This document shows positions 14,886 through 15,895 of a stretch of DNA of 15,895 nt, one piece after another. The notes below the pieces were generated by a model. It made no database searches. It had not been told where the DNA came from and worked only from the letters and a program-made list of their open reading frames with translations. The stretch comes from Chersky-267 sp034666965. GTDB taxonomy: Bacteria; Chloroflexota; Limnocylindria; Limnocylindrales; CSP1-4. Location: the NCBI GenBank assembly GCA_034666965.1, contig JAXDKT010000002.1, positions 1-15,895 on the forward strand. The letters are read 5' to 3'. Numbering within the stretch: the stretch's first letter is position 1; each line of letters starts with the position of its first letter. The translations under genes were made by a program, and so were the position numbers.

Positions 14886-15895
14886 CTAGCGGTCGGCCTC
14901 GTCGTCCGCGCGCTCCGCGGCCGTGCGCTCGCGCACGACCAGGACCTTGGATACGCGCCGGCCGTCGGTCGACTCGACCGTCAGGCGCAGTCCGTCGATC
15001 TGGACTTGGTCGCCGGGCACGGGCACCCGGCCGATGCGATGGAAGACGAGCCCGCCGATGGTGTCGTACTCGTCCTCGTCCTCGAGGCTCAGGGTGGTGT
15101 CGAACAGCTCGGCCAGCTCGTCCACGGCGACCCGCCCGTCGACCCGGATCTCGTCCTCCGAGAGCCGGACGATCATCTCCTCTTCCTCGTCGTACTCGTC
15201 CTGGATCTCGCCCACGATCTCCTCGAGGAGATCCTCGATGGAGACCAGACCGGCCGTGCCGCCGTACTCGTCGAGCACGATCGCGATGTGGACCTTCTTG
15301 CGCTGGAAGTCGTGGAGCAGGTCGTCGATGGTCATCGATTCGGGGGCGAAGACGGGGCTGCGCAGGATGGCCCGGATCGGTGGCCGGGGCTCGGCCGAGG
15401 ACTTGAGGTAGGGCAGCAGGTCCTTGGCATAGAGGATGCCGACCACCTCGTCGATCGATTCCTCGTAGACAGGGATCCGGCTGTGGCCTTCGTCGACGAT
15501 CGTGTCGATGGCCTCCTCGAAGGTCGCCGAGACGGGCAGGGCCACGATCCTCGTGCGCGGGACCATGACCTCGTGGAGGCGTCGCTCGCCGAGCTCGATG
15601 ACCGCGTTGATCATCTGCTCCTCCTCGGCCTCGAGGATGCCCTGCTGGCCGCCCCGCTCGACGATGAGCCGGAGCTCCTCGGCAGTGATCTGCGATTCGC
15701 GCGAGACGTCGGCGCCAAAGGGCCGGGTCACCGCCCGGGTGATCCCGGTCAGGAGCGCGACGAGCGGGCCCAGGATCCGCCCGATGATGTCGATCGGGAC
15801 GGCAAGGGTGAGGGCGAATCGCTCGGGATAGGCCAGGGCGAGGGTCTTTGGCACGAGCTCGCCGAAAACGATGGTGAACATGGCCAGGATGATCG
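14886..15895 (-). CDS. CorC/HlyC-type membrane protein with CBS pair, 5' part beyond window
   Basis: The frame is open to the right edge, so the N-terminal membrane part is missing and about 335 residues are visible. They start within the end of the CNNM (DUF21) membrane domain, shown by the hallmark G-E-L-V-P-K near visible residue 11 and a hydrophobic segment after it. Two CBS domains follow (about 109-164 and 174-232), including the C-B-S-family strings R-I-P-V-Y-E and D-E-Y-G-G-T-A-G-L-V-S-I-E-D-L. An acidic stretch and a CorC_HlyC transporter-associated domain (about 244-324) complete it. Such proteins are magnesium/cobalt efflux or resistance factors; the older 'hemolysin' label is not informative. 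In many genomes this gene lies upstream of era, recO and ybeY, which fits recO nearby. It converges on the polyprenyl synthase gene. Confidence 0.93.
   Translation of the reverse strand, partial: IILAMFTIVFGELVPKTLALAYPERFALTLAVPIDIIGRILGPLVALLTGITRAVTRPFGADVSRESQITAEELRLIVERGGQQGILEAEEEQMINAVIELGERRLHEVMVPRTRIVALPVSATFEEAIDTIVDEGHSRIPVYEESIDEVVGILYAKDLLPYLKSSAEPRPPIRAILRSPVFAPESMTIDDLLHDFQRKKVHIAIVLDEYGGTAGLVSIEDLLEEIVGEIQDEYDEEEEMIVRLSEDEIRVDGRVAVDELAELFDTTLSLEDEDEYDTIGGLVFHRIGRVPVPGDQVQIDGLRLTVESTDGRRVSKVLVVRERTAAERADDEADR

Overview
This is a high-GC chromosomal window (about 70% G+C by eye) packed with ordinary bacterial genes and carrying no plasmid, phage or IS hallmarks. The gene types suggest Chloroflexota, possibly a Limnocylindria-like lineage: a single-chain glycyl-tRNA synthetase, a short-chain polyprenyl synthetase with a DDxxG second motif, a pyruvate phosphate dikinase, and Thr/Pro-rich surface proteins with a C-terminal membrane anchor. 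That assignment is inference from protein flavour. An actinobacterium-like lineage is the main alternative.

Layout: 1-1082 (-) MFS exporter, cut by the left edge; 1143-3941 (-) pyruvate phosphate dikinase; 4099-4935 (+) flavin ferredoxin/flavodoxin-NAD(P)H reductase, divergent from the dikinase; 4972-6852 (-) secreted subtilisin-like protease, convergent with the reductase across a strong hairpin; 7002-8417 (-) glyS; 8546-9736 (-) membrane dipeptidase (M19); 9810-10661 (-) surface-anchored protein of unknown function; 10897-11925 (-) membrane protein with a degenerate GGDEF domain; 11932-12759 (-) ParA/MinD-type ATPase; 12955-13722 (-) recO; 13815-14840 (+) polyprenyl diphosphate synthase; 14886-15895 (-) CorC/HlyC-type CBS membrane protein, cut by the right edge.

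No gene-free stretch exceeds 300 bases. The two largest gaps, 10662-10896 and 12760-12954, hold promoter-like sequence, dyads and hairpins. I saw no tRNA, rRNA, CRISPR array or mobile element.

Functionally, corC, recO, glyS and ppdK look like the housekeeping cluster (corC-era-recO-glyS-ppdK) that is often neighbouring in bacteria. Here it is interrupted by accessory genes. The most interesting part is the two-gene unit parA plus degenerate GGDEF. The genes are 6 bases apart. The ATPase ends in a Trp/Arg-rich tail, and its partner is a membrane-anchored protein whose GGDEF signature is lost but whose c-di-GMP I-site (RxxD) is kept. The unit is preceded by a perfect LexA-box-like palindrome next to a -10 element. 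The subtilase, M19 peptidase and surface protein form an envelope or secreted group that may deal with external peptides.
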